Positions 52,334 through 60,374 of a stretch of 64,000 bases of DNA are shown here, piece after piece (position 1 is the stretch's first letter; each line of letters begins with the position of its first letter). This stretch comes from Rhodospirillaceae bacterium UBA1479. Its GTDB lineage: Bacteria > Pseudomonadota > Alphaproteobacteria > Rhodospirillales > Casp-alpha2. Made by a program: the position numbers and the translations under genes. The notes below the pieces were generated by a model that was given only the letters and a program-made list of their open reading frames with translations, was not told the origin of the DNA and did not search any database. The stretch spans positions 611,198-675,197 of the forward strand of contig DCRZ01000002.1 of assembly GCA_002325375.1 (NCBI GenBank), given 5' to 3'.

Positions 52334-52915
52334 ATGTCGCGTTCATACCGGACCTTTCGGTCCAAAACCGTGCTCACGGCGAGCGTGTTCCTGGCCCTTG
52401 CCGCCGGAGGGACGCCGATGGCGGCCCTGGCGCAGGCCGGGGACCTGTTCGACGGCTTGGCGGCGCAGCCGGTGACGCTGATGGACGCCGGGATCAAGCG
52501 CGTGCGCGCCGGGGCACAGACGGCGGCGGCCCGCCTGACGACGGCGGTCGGGCCGCCGGCTCAGTACCGGGTCACTTTCGATAACGCCTTGCGCCGCCTC
52601 AATGTCCGGTTCGACGTCACGGTCGCGCCGGACAAGGTCAATGAAGGGTTCTGCTGGGCGCGTCGCGGGATCGCGATCCGCGAGATGTTCGGCGTTGGCG
52701 CAATCCGCTATTCCCTGAAACTGTCCGACGAAGAACGGGTCAAGCGCCGCCTGGGCGTGATGTTCTCGCGCGAGCCGGAAACCACGGAGCGCGAGATCGT
52801 GGCCCTGGGGCAACGCCTGGCGGAATCCACTTACGTCGAGTTGAACCTGCTGACGCCGGCCAGCGATGCGTCCACGGCCTGCCGCGCCGTCGTCCACCGC
52901 CTGGAATGGCGGTAG
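52334..52915 (+). CDS. Hypothetical secreted protein
   Basis: The 193-residue protein has a signal peptide (residues about 1-34, ending ALAQA) and a mature domain with two cysteines (EGFCWARRG and STACRAVVH) that may form a disulfide. AAGGAG lies five bases before the ATG, a strong initiation signal. No family is recognised. It is divergent from the PAS-like gene across 259 bases with no other gene. Confidence 0.65.
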   Translation: MSRSYRTFRSKTVLTASVFLALAAGGTPMAALAQAGDLFDGLAAQPVTLMDAGIKRVRAGAQTAAARLTTAVGPPAQYRVTFDNALRRLNVRFDVTVAPDKVNEGFCWARRGIAIREMFGVGAIRYSLKLSDEERVKRRLGVMFSREPETTEREIVALGQRLAESTYVELNLLTPASDASTACRAVVHRLEWR

Positions 52916-52959
52916 CCGGCGGACGCGTCAAACCCAGGCCGAAGCGGCAGCTTCCGGGA

Positions 52960-53148
52960 TTAGCGGAACAGCAGTGCGTAAAGATACAGGGCGAACGGTG
53001 ACACGACGCCACCGACGACGATGACCATGAACAGGGCAAACCCCGTGATGTCATCGGCGCGTTGCCAGAACGACCTGGTGTCGGGGGTAGGGACGTTTTG
53101 CGGCATGCCGGAAGGGGCCGGAGATGGGATGGAGGGCTGCGTCAACAT
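52960..53148 (-). CDS. Small single-pass membrane protein
   Basis: The 62-residue frame has a Pro-rich N-terminus and one long hydrophobic segment (GFALFMVIVVGGVVSPFALYLYALLF) at the C-terminus. AAAGGC precedes the ATG at 53148. No family is recognised. Coding status rests on the membrane helix and translation signal only. Confidence 0.5.
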   Translation of the reverse strand: MLTQPSIPSPAPSGMPQNVPTPDTRSFWQRADDITGFALFMVIVVGGVVSPFALYLYALLFR

Positions 53149-53437
53149 GGCGATTGCCTTTCTGAAAAGGGGCCATTCGTGGGAGGGCGGTTTGGCCGAT
53201 TGATTGCGATAGAACGAATTCGGTAGACCTAGGCGCAGGCTGGAAAGTTCAAGAAACGCTACTTGGAGAGGCGTGCCGCAGATGGGTGCGGCGCTCGGGA
53301 ACGGGGGGTGCGTCAGTGCCGGCCTTATGCGAGGGGCAGGGCTTTTAAGCCTGTCGTCGACCGCTCCCGTTCCCGATGACGCCCTCCCAGGCGCGTTCCT
53401 GCAGGGGCGGGCAGACACCCGTCCCCGCATTCCTCGA

Positions 53438-53710
53438 TCAGTTGGTGCGGATGGAAATCTTGCCGCCGCGGATCACGGCGACCTGGTCGCCCTGCACGCT
53501 GACGGCTTCGTCACCCAGCACGAGTTTGCATTTTTCGCAGAGGTTCGGGATGGTTTCGCCGGCGGCGATGTTCACCATTTCGGAGCCTTCGGAATCGGAA
53601 ACCGTGAGCTGAATTTCGGTTTCCTGTTCATTGGTCACGTCCACGGCCTTGGCCGGTGCCGCAAGAGCAAGCGCGATCGCGGCGGCGCCAATGAAGGGCA
53701 GAACTTTCAT
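53438..53710 (-). CDS. Small periplasmic protein with a CxxC motif
   Basis: The 90-residue protein has a signal peptide (MKVLPFIGAAAIALALAAPAKA) and a short beta-rich domain with the dithiol motif LCEKCKLVLGD. GGAGGA stands just before the ATG, a strong ribosome binding site. It is divergent from a LysR-family regulator, which probably controls it. The CxxC could bind a metal or take part in redox chemistry. No named family is recognised. Confidence 0.65.
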   Translation of the reverse strand: MKVLPFIGAAAIALALAAPAKAVDVTNEQETEIQLTVSDSEGSEMVNIAAGETIPNLCEKCKLVLGDEAVSVQGDQVAVIRGGKISIRTN

Positions 53711-53805
53711 GTATTCCTCCAAAAAGGGATATCTGTCCATGATTGGACGGGGCAACTTTCGGAGAAAATCAGCCATTTCTCAAACGAAATAAAATTATGG
53801 TTTAT

Positions 53806-53820
53806 ATCAAAATTATCGAT
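53806..53820. promoter_or_regulatory. LysR-type candidate binding site ATC-N9-GAT
   Basis: In the AT-rich spacer between the small periplasmic protein gene and the lysR-type gene, ATC-N9-GAT fits the T-N11-A rule of LysR regulators. It is flanked by TTATA (53802-53806) and TATAA (53822-53826), one base out of register. It lies about 50 bases before the regulator's start. Confidence 0.4.
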
Positions 53821-53867
53821 GTATAATTCGCGCAGGATCACCCCCGGATTTCCTTCGGAAACGCCCC

Positions 53868-54734
53868 ATGGACATCAATCTTGCGCGAACCTTTCTTGCC
53901 ATTTGCGAGGTCGGAAATTTCGTCAAGGCGTCGGAACGTCTCTACGTCACGCAGTCGACCGTAAGTACCCGGGTCAAGCTGCTGGAAGACCTGTTGGGGC
54001 AGCCACTGTTCGTGCGCACCAAGGCGGGGGCGTCGTTGACGGCGGCGGGGGCGCAGTTCCGCCCGTTCGCGGAAAAGCTGCTGCAGACCTGGGAACAGGC
54101 ACGCCACAATGTCGGTCTGCCGACGGAATATTCCGCCCTTCTGACCGTCGGTGCCGAATTCACCTTGTGGGAACGCATGATGGTGAGTTGGATGTCCTGG
54201 GTCCGCCAGGCCCTGCCCGAGGTCGCCCTGCGCGCTGAGGTCGGGACCTCCGACACCTTGATGAGCCAGGTCGTCGAAGGTTTCATCGATCTTGCGGTCA
54301 GCTATACGCCGCAGCATCGTTCGGGCCTGGTGGTCGAGAAACTGGCCCAGGACAGCCTGGTTCTGGTGTCGACGGAGCCGACAACCCGCGGTCCCTGGGA
54401 CGCCAGTTACGTGTTCGTCGACTGGGGGGCGGAATTCCGCATGGAACACTTGGATGCTTTCCCCGATCTGGCGGCCCCGGCGCTTGCGGTCAGCTACGGG
54501 CCGCTTGCCCAGCAGCACATCCTGCGCGCCGGCGGGTCGGCCTATTTGCCGCTGCGCGCCGTGCGTCCGCGCCTGGAGGAAGGTGTGTTGCACCTGGTCG
54601 AAGGCGCCCCCGTATTCCGCCGGCCGATCTTCATCGTGCATCTGGAAGGGGTCGATAATCCGCTGTTTCAGACGGCCGTCGAGGGTCTGCGCAGCGCCGC
54701 CCGCGACGAGGCCGGCGACGATGGCGACACCTGA
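53868..54734 (+). CDS. LysR-family transcriptional regulator
   Basis: The 288-residue protein has an N-terminal helix-turn-helix (FLAICEVGNFVKASERLYVTQ, then STVSTRVKLLEDLLG, residues about 9-45) and a substrate-binding domain in the rest. It is divergent from the small CxxC protein gene, the classic arrangement for a LysR protein and its target. The inducer is unknown. It lies in the block between the LMW phosphatase and infA. Confidence 0.9.
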   Translation: MDINLARTFLAICEVGNFVKASERLYVTQSTVSTRVKLLEDLLGQPLFVRTKAGASLTAAGAQFRPFAEKLLQTWEQARHNVGLPTEYSALLTVGAEFTLWERMMVSWMSWVRQALPEVALRAEVGTSDTLMSQVVEGFIDLAVSYTPQHRSGLVVEKLAQDSLVLVSTEPTTRGPWDASYVFVDWGAEFRMEHLDAFPDLAAPALAVSYGPLAQQHILRAGGSAYLPLRAVRPRLEEGVLHLVEGAPVFRRPIFIVHLEGVDNPLFQTAVEGLRSAARDEAGDDGDT

Positions 54735-54841
54735 TCAGGGGCCCGGATTGGGGTGATATCGGCAAATCCCCGCAATCCCTTGATTTTTACCCGGCTAGAC
54801 GTCATGTTCTGGGGCGTTTCGGCCGAATTATTGGAGTGCTA

Positions 54842-55060
54842 ATGGCGAAAGAAGACGTTTTGGAGTTTACGGGCACGGTGACGGAACTGCTGCCCAACGC
54901 CATGTTCCGGGTCAAACTGGACAACGAACACGAAATCCTCGCCCATACGGCGGGCAAAATGCGCAAGCACCGGATCCGGGTGCTTGCTGGCGATCGCGTC
55001 AATGTTGAGATGACGCCGTACGATCTGACCAAGGGCCGGATCACCTTTCGTTTCAAATAA
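54842..55060 (+). CDS. infA: Translation initiation factor IF-1
   Basis: The 72-residue protein has the single S1/OB-fold of IF-1: MAKEDVLEFTGTVTELLPNAMF, then HTAGKMRKHRIRVLAGDRVNVEMTPYDLTKGRI. It binds the ribosomal A site in initiation. GGAG precedes the ATG. It begins the conserved infA-maf-rng-yacG run. Confidence 0.98.
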   Translation: MAKEDVLEFTGTVTELLPNAMFRVKLDNEHEILAHTAGKMRKHRIRVLAGDRVNVEMTPYDLTKGRITFRFK

Positions 55061-55072
55061 AGCTTGGCGGAC

Positions 55073-55669
55073 ATGCCCATGGCTGGCCGCTTGATTCTCG
55101 CCTCGGCGTCGCCCAGGCGGCTGGATCTGCTGACCCAGGTCGGGATCGTGCCGGCCGCCGTGGTGCCCGCCGATATCGACGAGACACCGCGGCCGGGCGA
55201 ACAGCCGCGCGCGTTGGCGCGGCGCCTGGCCTCGGAAAAGGCCGCCGCCGTGGCGCGGGCCCATCCGGACGCCTTCGTTCTGGGCGCGGATACGGTCGTC
55301 GCCTGCGGACGCCGCTCGCTGCCCAAGCCCGCCGACGCGGCCGAAGCACGGGGCTGCCTGGATCTGTTGTCCGGGCGTCGGCACCGGGTCATCGGCGGCG
55401 TCGCCCTGGTTTGCCCGGGCGGGCGGGTTCTGGTCCGCGATTCGGTAACGGCGGTACAGTTCAAGCGTCTCAGCCGGGCCGAGGTTGATATGTACCTCGC
55501 CTCCGGCGAATGGCGGGACAAGGCCGGCGGCTACGCCATTCAGGGGCTTGCCGCGCTGTTCGTCACGGCGATCAACGGCGATTACAACAATGTGGTCGGC
55601 TTGCCGCTCGCCCTCACGGCGGGACTGCTGACCGGCGCCGGGGCATGGTCCCCGGCGGGGAAAGGATAA
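55073..55669 (+). CDS. maf: Maf/YceF-family nucleotide pyrophosphatase
   Basis: The 198-residue protein is a Maf-fold pyrophosphatase. Features are LILASASPRRLDLLTQVG at the start, the catalytic region LGADTVVACGRR and YAIQGLAALFV near the end. Maf proteins hydrolyse dTTP/UTP or modified nucleotides. ATG at 55073 is used; ATG at 55079 and TTG at 55064 are alternatives. It follows infA by 12 bases. Confidence 0.93.
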   Translation: MPMAGRLILASASPRRLDLLTQVGIVPAAVVPADIDETPRPGEQPRALARRLASEKAAAVARAHPDAFVLGADTVVACGRRSLPKPADAAEARGCLDLLSGRRHRVIGGVALVCPGGRVLVRDSVTAVQFKRLSRAEVDMYLASGEWRDKAGGYAIQGLAALFVTAINGDYNNVVGLPLALTAGLLTGAGAWSPAGKG

Positions 55670-55671
55670 CC

Positions 55672-57072
55672 ATGCGCGCCGATACGATCCTGATCAATGC
55701 CGGGCCGGGCGAGATGCGCGTGGCGCTGCTCGCCAAGGGCACGGTGGTCCAGGTTCTGTTCGAACGGGACAGCGATGAAGGTGTCGAGGGCGCGGTGTTC
55801 GCCGGCCGCGTGACCGCCATCAATCGCGACCTCAACGCCGCCTTCGTCGATATCGACGGCGACGACCCGGGGTTTCTCGCCGCCGGCGACGCCCGCCGGT
55901 CCGGCGATCAGCGCATCAAGTCGATCACCGAAGTGCTCAGCGAGGGCGACAAGGTTCTGGTCCAGGCCGACCGCGAAGCCATGGACGGCAAGGGCCCGCG
56001 CCTGACCTGCCGCCTCGCGCTGACCGGCCGCTTCGTGACCCTGCACCTGGGCGGCGAGGGCATGAAGTTCTCGCGCTTTCTCGCCCCGGCCGAACGCAAG
56101 GAACTTGAGGTGCTGGAGGAAATCCTGCCCGGCGATTGCGGGCTGACCTTCACCCCTGCCGCCGGCGGGGCCGAAATTTCCCAAATCTCCGCCGACCTGG
56201 ACCGTCTGCTGGCCCTGCGTGACGACGTCGACGCCGCCTTCGATGACACGGTCAAGGCGCCGGAGGCCTTGTTGGCGCCGCCCGACGCCATCGAGCGCGC
56301 CCTGACCCTGTCCGGGCCGCGCTGCCGCGTCATTTCCGACGATCCGGAGGCCCTGCGCCTGGTCCGGGAACTGGCCCCCGGCGTAAAAGTCGAGGCCTGG
56401 TCCGGCACAGCGCCGTTGTTCGAGGAATTCGGCGTCGAGGAAGCCCTCGACGGTGTGCTGTCGCCCGTGGTGCCCCTGCCGTCGGGCGGCCGGGTGATCA
56501 TCAGCGAAACCCCGGCGCTCACGGCCATCGACGTCGACACCGGCCAGACCAAGGGCGGGCCGCTGGGTTCCGGCTCGCCACAGCGCTTGGCGGCCAAGGC
56601 CAACCGCGAGGCCGTGACCGCCATCGCCCGCGAACTGCGCCTGCGCAACCTGGCGGGGCAGATCGTCATCGATTTCCTGGCCATGAAGGGCAAGAAGGAA
56701 CGCCTGGAAGTGCTCGCTCAATTGCGCAGCGCGCTGGCCGGCGATCCGGTCGAATGCCACGTCCTGGGTTACACGGGGCTGGGCCTGGTCGAATTGACGC
56801 GCCGCCGCCGCGGCCCGTCCCTGACCCGCCTGCTGGCCCGCCCGGGCGGGCTGATGCCCGATCCCACGGCGGCCGCCCTGTCGGCGCTTCGCCGCGCCCT
56901 TGCGGTTCGGGGGGCGGTGATCCGCATCGCTTGCGCCGCCGACGTGGCCGATGCGCTGGCCGGGCCGCTCAAGGACGCGCTGGACGATGCCAATGCCCGC
57001 ACCGGCGGGGCGATCCGGGTGGAACGCGACGGCGCCCTCGGCCCCGGCCGGTTCGAGGTTACGGAGGGTTAA
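55672..57072 (+). CDS. rng: Ribonuclease E/G-family protein
   Basis: The 466-residue protein has an N-terminal S1-like RNA-binding domain (about residues 35-110, VFAGRVTAINRDLNAAFVDIDGDDPGFL). The RNase E/G catalytic region includes TAIDVDTGQTKG with the metal-binding Asp residues and IDFLAMKGKKER. It lacks the long acidic C-terminal scaffold of RNase E, so RNase G-like is the better description. AAAGGA stands before the ATG, two bases after maf. It processes rRNA and degrades mRNA. Confidence 0.9.
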   Translation: MRADTILINAGPGEMRVALLAKGTVVQVLFERDSDEGVEGAVFAGRVTAINRDLNAAFVDIDGDDPGFLAAGDARRSGDQRIKSITEVLSEGDKVLVQADREAMDGKGPRLTCRLALTGRFVTLHLGGEGMKFSRFLAPAERKELEVLEEILPGDCGLTFTPAAGGAEISQISADLDRLLALRDDVDAAFDDTVKAPEALLAPPDAIERALTLSGPRCRVISDDPEALRLVRELAPGVKVEAWSGTAPLFEEFGVEEALDGVLSPVVPLPSGGRVIISETPALTAIDVDTGQTKGGPLGSGSPQRLAAKANREAVTAIARELRLRNLAGQIVIDFLAMKGKKERLEVLAQLRSALAGDPVECHVLGYTGLGLVELTRRRRGPSLTRLLARPGGLMPDPTAAALSALRRALAVRGAVIRIACAADVADALAGPLKDALDDANARTGGAIRVERDGALGPGRFEVTEG

Positions 57073-57076
57073 CGCC

Positions 57077-57286
57077 ATGAGCGAGAAGACGGGCGCCAAG
57101 GTCGTGCCCCTGAAGCGCAAACCCTGCCCGATCTGCAAGAAGCCGCCGGTCACCGAATTCCTGCCGTTCTGCTCCAAACGCTGTGCCGATATCGACCTCG
57201 GCCAATGGCTCGGCGGCGGCTACCGCATTCCGACCAACGAAGGGCCCGAGGATCTGGACCCCGAGGGCGGGTATTCCGAGGATTAA
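57077..57286 (+). CDS. yacG: DNA gyrase inhibitor YacG
   Basis: The 69-residue zinc protein has the four-Cys pattern CPICKK ... FCSKRCADIDLGQWL (two CxxC-type pairs about residues 19-39), matching YacG, which binds the GyrB subunit. It ends with an acidic tail. It starts four bases after the RNase gene stop and closes the conserved run before tRNA-Phe. Confidence 0.94.
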   Translation: MSEKTGAKVVPLKRKPCPICKKPPVTEFLPFCSKRCADIDLGQWLGGGYRIPTNEGPEDLDPEGGYSED

Positions 57287-57452
57287 CCCCCACGTCCGGC
57301 TGCCCAACGGCGGGGAAGGACGTCCGGAAACACTGGGAAATCCGCGTGAAAATTCCCCGCGCACCCGCGCTGGACAGGGCCTCTGATTTCTTCTATAAGC
57401 CACGTCTTGCCAACGGGCGGTGGCCTTTCAGGCCGTCGCCGACGCACGGTTT

Positions 57453-57528
57453 GCCCAGGTAGCTCAGTTGGTAGAGCATCGCACTGAAAATGCGGGTGTC
57501 GGTGGTTCAAATCCGCCCCTGGGCACCA
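57453..57528 (+). tRNA. tRNA-Phe (anticodon GAA)
   Basis: Cloverleaf with acceptor GCCCAGG / CCTGGGC, D arm AGCTCAGTTGGTAGAGC and anticodon stem GCA with loop CTGAAAAT (anticodon GAA). The T arm is GGTGGTTCAAATCCGCC. The 3' CCA is encoded. Length is 76 bases. Confidence 0.97.
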
Positions 57529-57629
57529 TTCCCTCCCCAACATATTGATTTATCACTGCGTTTCCGGCACAGGGCCTCTTCGTGCGCCGCCCGTTATGGG
57601 CGCGGGGCACGGATGGAACGCCACCCCTG

Positions 57630-57659
57630 CGCGACCCGCTAAGGCCAGCGGGTCACGCG
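57630..57659 (-). terminator. Possible terminator hairpin after the thiol dioxygenase gene
   Basis: An inverted repeat (GCGTGACCCGCT / AGCGGGTCGCGC on the minus strand, one mismatch) with a six-base loop stands 30 bases after the stop of the minus-strand dioxygenase gene. No T-run follows, so rho-independent action is uncertain. Confidence 0.4.
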
Positions 57660-57688
57660 GGGCGTCATCGTCGGAAAGGTTGTGAGGC

Positions 57689-58315
57689 TCAGGCGGCCGG
57701 CAGCGTCGCGCGCACGGTCGCCGAACGGTCCCAAAGGTTCGGCACGCTGGTCGCGGAATAGCCCGAGACGAAGGGTTTGATTTCGTCCGTTTCCGGCTTG
57801 AACACATGACGCGAGACCGCGCCGATATTGGCGCCGTAGACGTGGATGCTGATCGACGGCTTGTCGGCGAAGGAATTTTCGACGACATGGATATCGCCGA
57901 TGGTCGGCGACACGGCTTCGACCTGGCCGGGTGTCAATTCGGCCCAGTCCCCCACCTGATGCAGTTTACCCTGGGCGTCCTGTTCGAAGCGGATTTCCTT
58001 TTCCGCCCCCCGCAGCATGCCGATCAGGCCCCAGACCATATGGTCGTGGACGGGCGTCTTCTGGCCCGGGCCCCAGACGAAGCTGACGACCGAAAAGCGT
58101 TCCAGCGGGTCGGCATGCAAAAGGTACTGCTGATAAAACTCGGGATGAGGCTGGGCGAATGCCTCGGGCAGCCAGTCGTCGCGGGACACCAGCGTGCCCA
58201 GCAGCTTGCGGCCTTCGGCAAGCAGGGTCTCTTCGGCGTCGGTCTTGGACACAAGGTTGGTCATGGCGATGACGAAATCGCGCAGCGGCGCGATGGTATC
58301 GGTGGAAGCGGTCAT
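57689..58315 (-). CDS. Cysteine dioxygenase-family thiol dioxygenase
   Basis: The 208-residue cupin has the non-heme iron ligands His90 and His92 in TPVHDHMVWGLIG and His158 in SIHVYG. This is the three-His site of the cysteine dioxygenase/3-mercaptopropionate dioxygenase family, which turns thiols into sulfinates with O2. The particular thiol cannot be decided from sequence alone. Its ATG overlaps the iclR stop as ATGA, and it ends a four-gene operon with a family III CoA-transferase and a GrdB-like gene, which points to degradation of an organosulfur acid. Confidence 0.87.
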   Translation of the reverse strand: MTASTDTIAPLRDFVIAMTNLVSKTDAEETLLAEGRKLLGTLVSRDDWLPEAFAQPHPEFYQQYLLHADPLERFSVVSFVWGPGQKTPVHDHMVWGLIGMLRGAEKEIRFEQDAQGKLHQVGDWAELTPGQVEAVSPTIGDIHVVENSFADKPSISIHVYGANIGAVSRHVFKPETDEIKPFVSGYSATSVPNLWDRSATVRATLPAA

Positions 58316-59169
58316 TCGGATGCCTTCCGTTTTTCTTTCTCTTGGAGGATGGGGCGGCCGGGGGCCAGGGGAATGGATGCGGCGGTGGCGCCGATGGCGC
58401 AGGGATCGATCGGTGCCGGCGGCGTCGCATCACCGGCCAGGGCGCGTTCGACGGCGTCCGCGGCCTTGGTGACCTCGGCCCCCAACGCCTTGAAGCGGCC
58501 GGGGCGCAGGCGTTCCGCCGGGCCCGAAACGCCGATGGCGGCGATCACGCCGCCGGCCGGGTCGTGGATCGGGGCGGCCACGCCGCAGACCGTTTCCTGC
58601 CATTCGCCGGCGTTGACGGCATAGCCGCGCGTGCGGATGCCCGCCATTTCCTGAAGGAAGGCCTCGGCGTCGGTGATGCTTTTGGGTGTGTGGGCGTGCA
58701 GGTTTTCGGCCAGCGCGCCAAGCGTCGCCTCGCCCAAGGCGGCCAACATGGCCTTGCCCGTGGCGACGCAGCGCGCGGGGGCGCGACCGCCGATCGCGGA
58801 ATAGGCGCGCACCGGCTCGGGGCTTTCCAGCTTGTGCAGATAGACCACCTCGTCCCCGTCGAGGACCGAAAGATGAACGCTTTCACGGGTCCGCGCGAGC
58901 AGTGCCTCCATGGCCGGCAGGGCCAGTTGGCGGAGGTCCAGATGAGTGAGCATGGCCGTGCCCAGTTCCCACAGGCGGATCGCCGCCGCATAGGTGCCGG
59001 TGGCGGCGTCGCGCCGGACGTAGCCCAGTTCCGTCAGGGTCTGCAGCAGGCGGTGGGCGTTGCTTTTGCCCAGGTCGACCCTGGCCGCCAGTTCCGACAC
59101 GCCGAGCGCGCGGTCGCTATGGGCCAGAACCTCCAAAAGCGCCATGCCGTTGACCAGGGTGTTGTTCAT
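58312..59169 (-). CDS. IclR-family transcriptional regulator
   Basis: The 285-residue protein has a winged helix-turn-helix (ALGVSELAARVDLGKSNAHRLLQTL, about residues 22-46) and an IclR effector domain containing GYAVNAGEWQETVCGVAAPI and the closing SGPAERL. It is embedded in the operon, with ATGA overlaps on both sides, so it probably autoregulates. The palindrome at 61400-61418 upstream of the first gene is its likely operator. Confidence 0.92.
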   Translation of the reverse strand: MNNTLVNGMALLEVLAHSDRALGVSELAARVDLGKSNAHRLLQTLTELGYVRRDAATGTYAAAIRLWELGTAMLTHLDLRQLALPAMEALLARTRESVHLSVLDGDEVVYLHKLESPEPVRAYSAIGGRAPARCVATGKAMLAALGEATLGALAENLHAHTPKSITDAEAFLQEMAGIRTRGYAVNAGEWQETVCGVAAPIHDPAGGVIAAIGVSGPAERLRPGRFKALGAEVTKAADAVERALAGDATPPAPIDPCAIGATAASIPLAPGRPILQEKEKRKASE

Positions 59170-60374
59170 GCGACCACTCCGCCGGCCCGCCATTCGGCGA
59201 TGTCTTCGGCGCTGAACCCGGCTTCGGCCAGGATTTCGTCACTATGTTCGCCGACATGGGGCGGCGCGCGATCAACGGCGCCGGTGCCGTGGGCCAGCTT
59301 GAACCCCGGCCCGACCAGGCGCAGGGGGCCGTAGGGCGAGTCCACTTCCTGCAGAAGGCCGCGTTCCACGACCTGGGGATGGTCGGCGATTTCGTCGATG
59401 CCTTTCACCGTGGCGCAGGGCACGTCGGCCGCGGTCAGGCGCTGTTCCCAGCTGTCTGGGTCGCCTTCGCGCATGGCGCCCTCGATCACGTCGCGCAGCG
59501 CGCCCGCGTTTTCCGTCCGCGCCGCCCAATCGGCGAAGCGCGGATCGGTGAGGGCGTCTTCCCGGCCCAGCGCCTTCATCAGGTTGACGAACTGCTTTTC
59601 CAACAGGATCGCCAGGATGATGTAGCCGTTGCCGCAGCGGAAGCGGTCGGCGGTCACCTTGCGGGTGACCGACAGGTTGCCGTACTGGCGCTGCACGAAA
59701 CCGGCGACGGTGTATTCGGTGACGTGCTGGGCCAGGAAATTGAGGGTCGAATCCAGCATCGCGACGTCGACGAACTGGCCCTTTCCGGTCTGCGTGCGCT
59801 GGTGCAGGGCCGCGGAAACGGCGAAGGCGCCGGTCATCCCGCCGATCAGGTCACAGGCGGCGAAGCCCGCGCGCATGGGACCGCCTTCGGCCTCGCCGGT
59901 GATCGACATGATGCCGGACATCGCCTGAATCTTGCCGTCGAACGCCGCCTTGGCGCTTTCCGGCCCGCTATGGCCGAACCCGGAAACCGCGCAATAGATC
60001 AGTTTCGGATTGATCGCCTTGAGCGTTTCATAGCCCAGACCGAAGCGGTCCATCACGCCGGGGCGGAAGTTTTCCCAGACGATGTCGGCGTCCCGGACCA
60101 GGCGTTTGACGATCGCTTGCGCCTCCGGCTTTTTCAGGTCGAGGGTCAGGCTGCGTTTGTTGGCGTTGATCGCCATGAAGGCCGGGGCCATGTTGCGGTC
60201 GACCCATTCCTGGCTGAGCTGGGCGCGCCGGTTGTCCTCGCCGCCGATGGGTTCGATCTTGACCACGTCGGCGCCCAGCAGCGCGAACTGATAGGTCCCG
60301 AAGGGCCCGGCGAAGAACCGGGTGAAGTCGAGAACCTTGATCCCCTCGAAGGGGCGGGGGGCCGGCGCGGTCAT
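59166..60374 (-). CDS. Family III (CaiB/BaiF) CoA-transferase
   Basis: The 402-residue protein matches family III CoA-transferases: VLDFTRFFAGPFGTYQFALLGADVVKIEPIGG near the start, NKRSLTLDLKKPE, ENFRPGVMDRFG, and the catalytic Asp in AAFDGKIQAMSG (Asp146). They move CoA between carboxylic acids. In an operon with a thiol dioxygenase, the acceptor may be the sulfinate or the carbon skeleton product. In Advenella, 3-sulfinopropionate is activated by a family III enzyme. The ATG overlaps the upstream gene as ATGA. Confidence 0.9.
   Translation of the reverse strand: MTAPAPRPFEGIKVLDFTRFFAGPFGTYQFALLGADVVKIEPIGGEDNRRAQLSQEWVDRNMAPAFMAINANKRSLTLDLKKPEAQAIVKRLVRDADIVWENFRPGVMDRFGLGYETLKAINPKLIYCAVSGFGHSGPESAKAAFDGKIQAMSGIMSITGEAEGGPMRAGFAACDLIGGMTGAFAVSAALHQRTQTGKGQFVDVAMLDSTLNFLAQHVTEYTVAGFVQRQYGNLSVTRKVTADRFRCGNGYIILAILLEKQFVNLMKALGREDALTDPRFADWAARTENAGALRDVIEGAMREGDPDSWEQRLTAADVPCATVKGIDEIADHPQVVERGLLQEVDSPYGPLRLVGPGFKLAHGTGAVDRAPPHVGEHSDEILAEAGFSAEDIAEWRAGGVVA

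Noticed and set aside
53404..53425. Hairpin (GGGGCGGG / CCCGTCCCC) after the small CxxC gene
   Set aside because: The stem is convincing but no T-run follows on the relevant strand, so it was not listed as a terminator.
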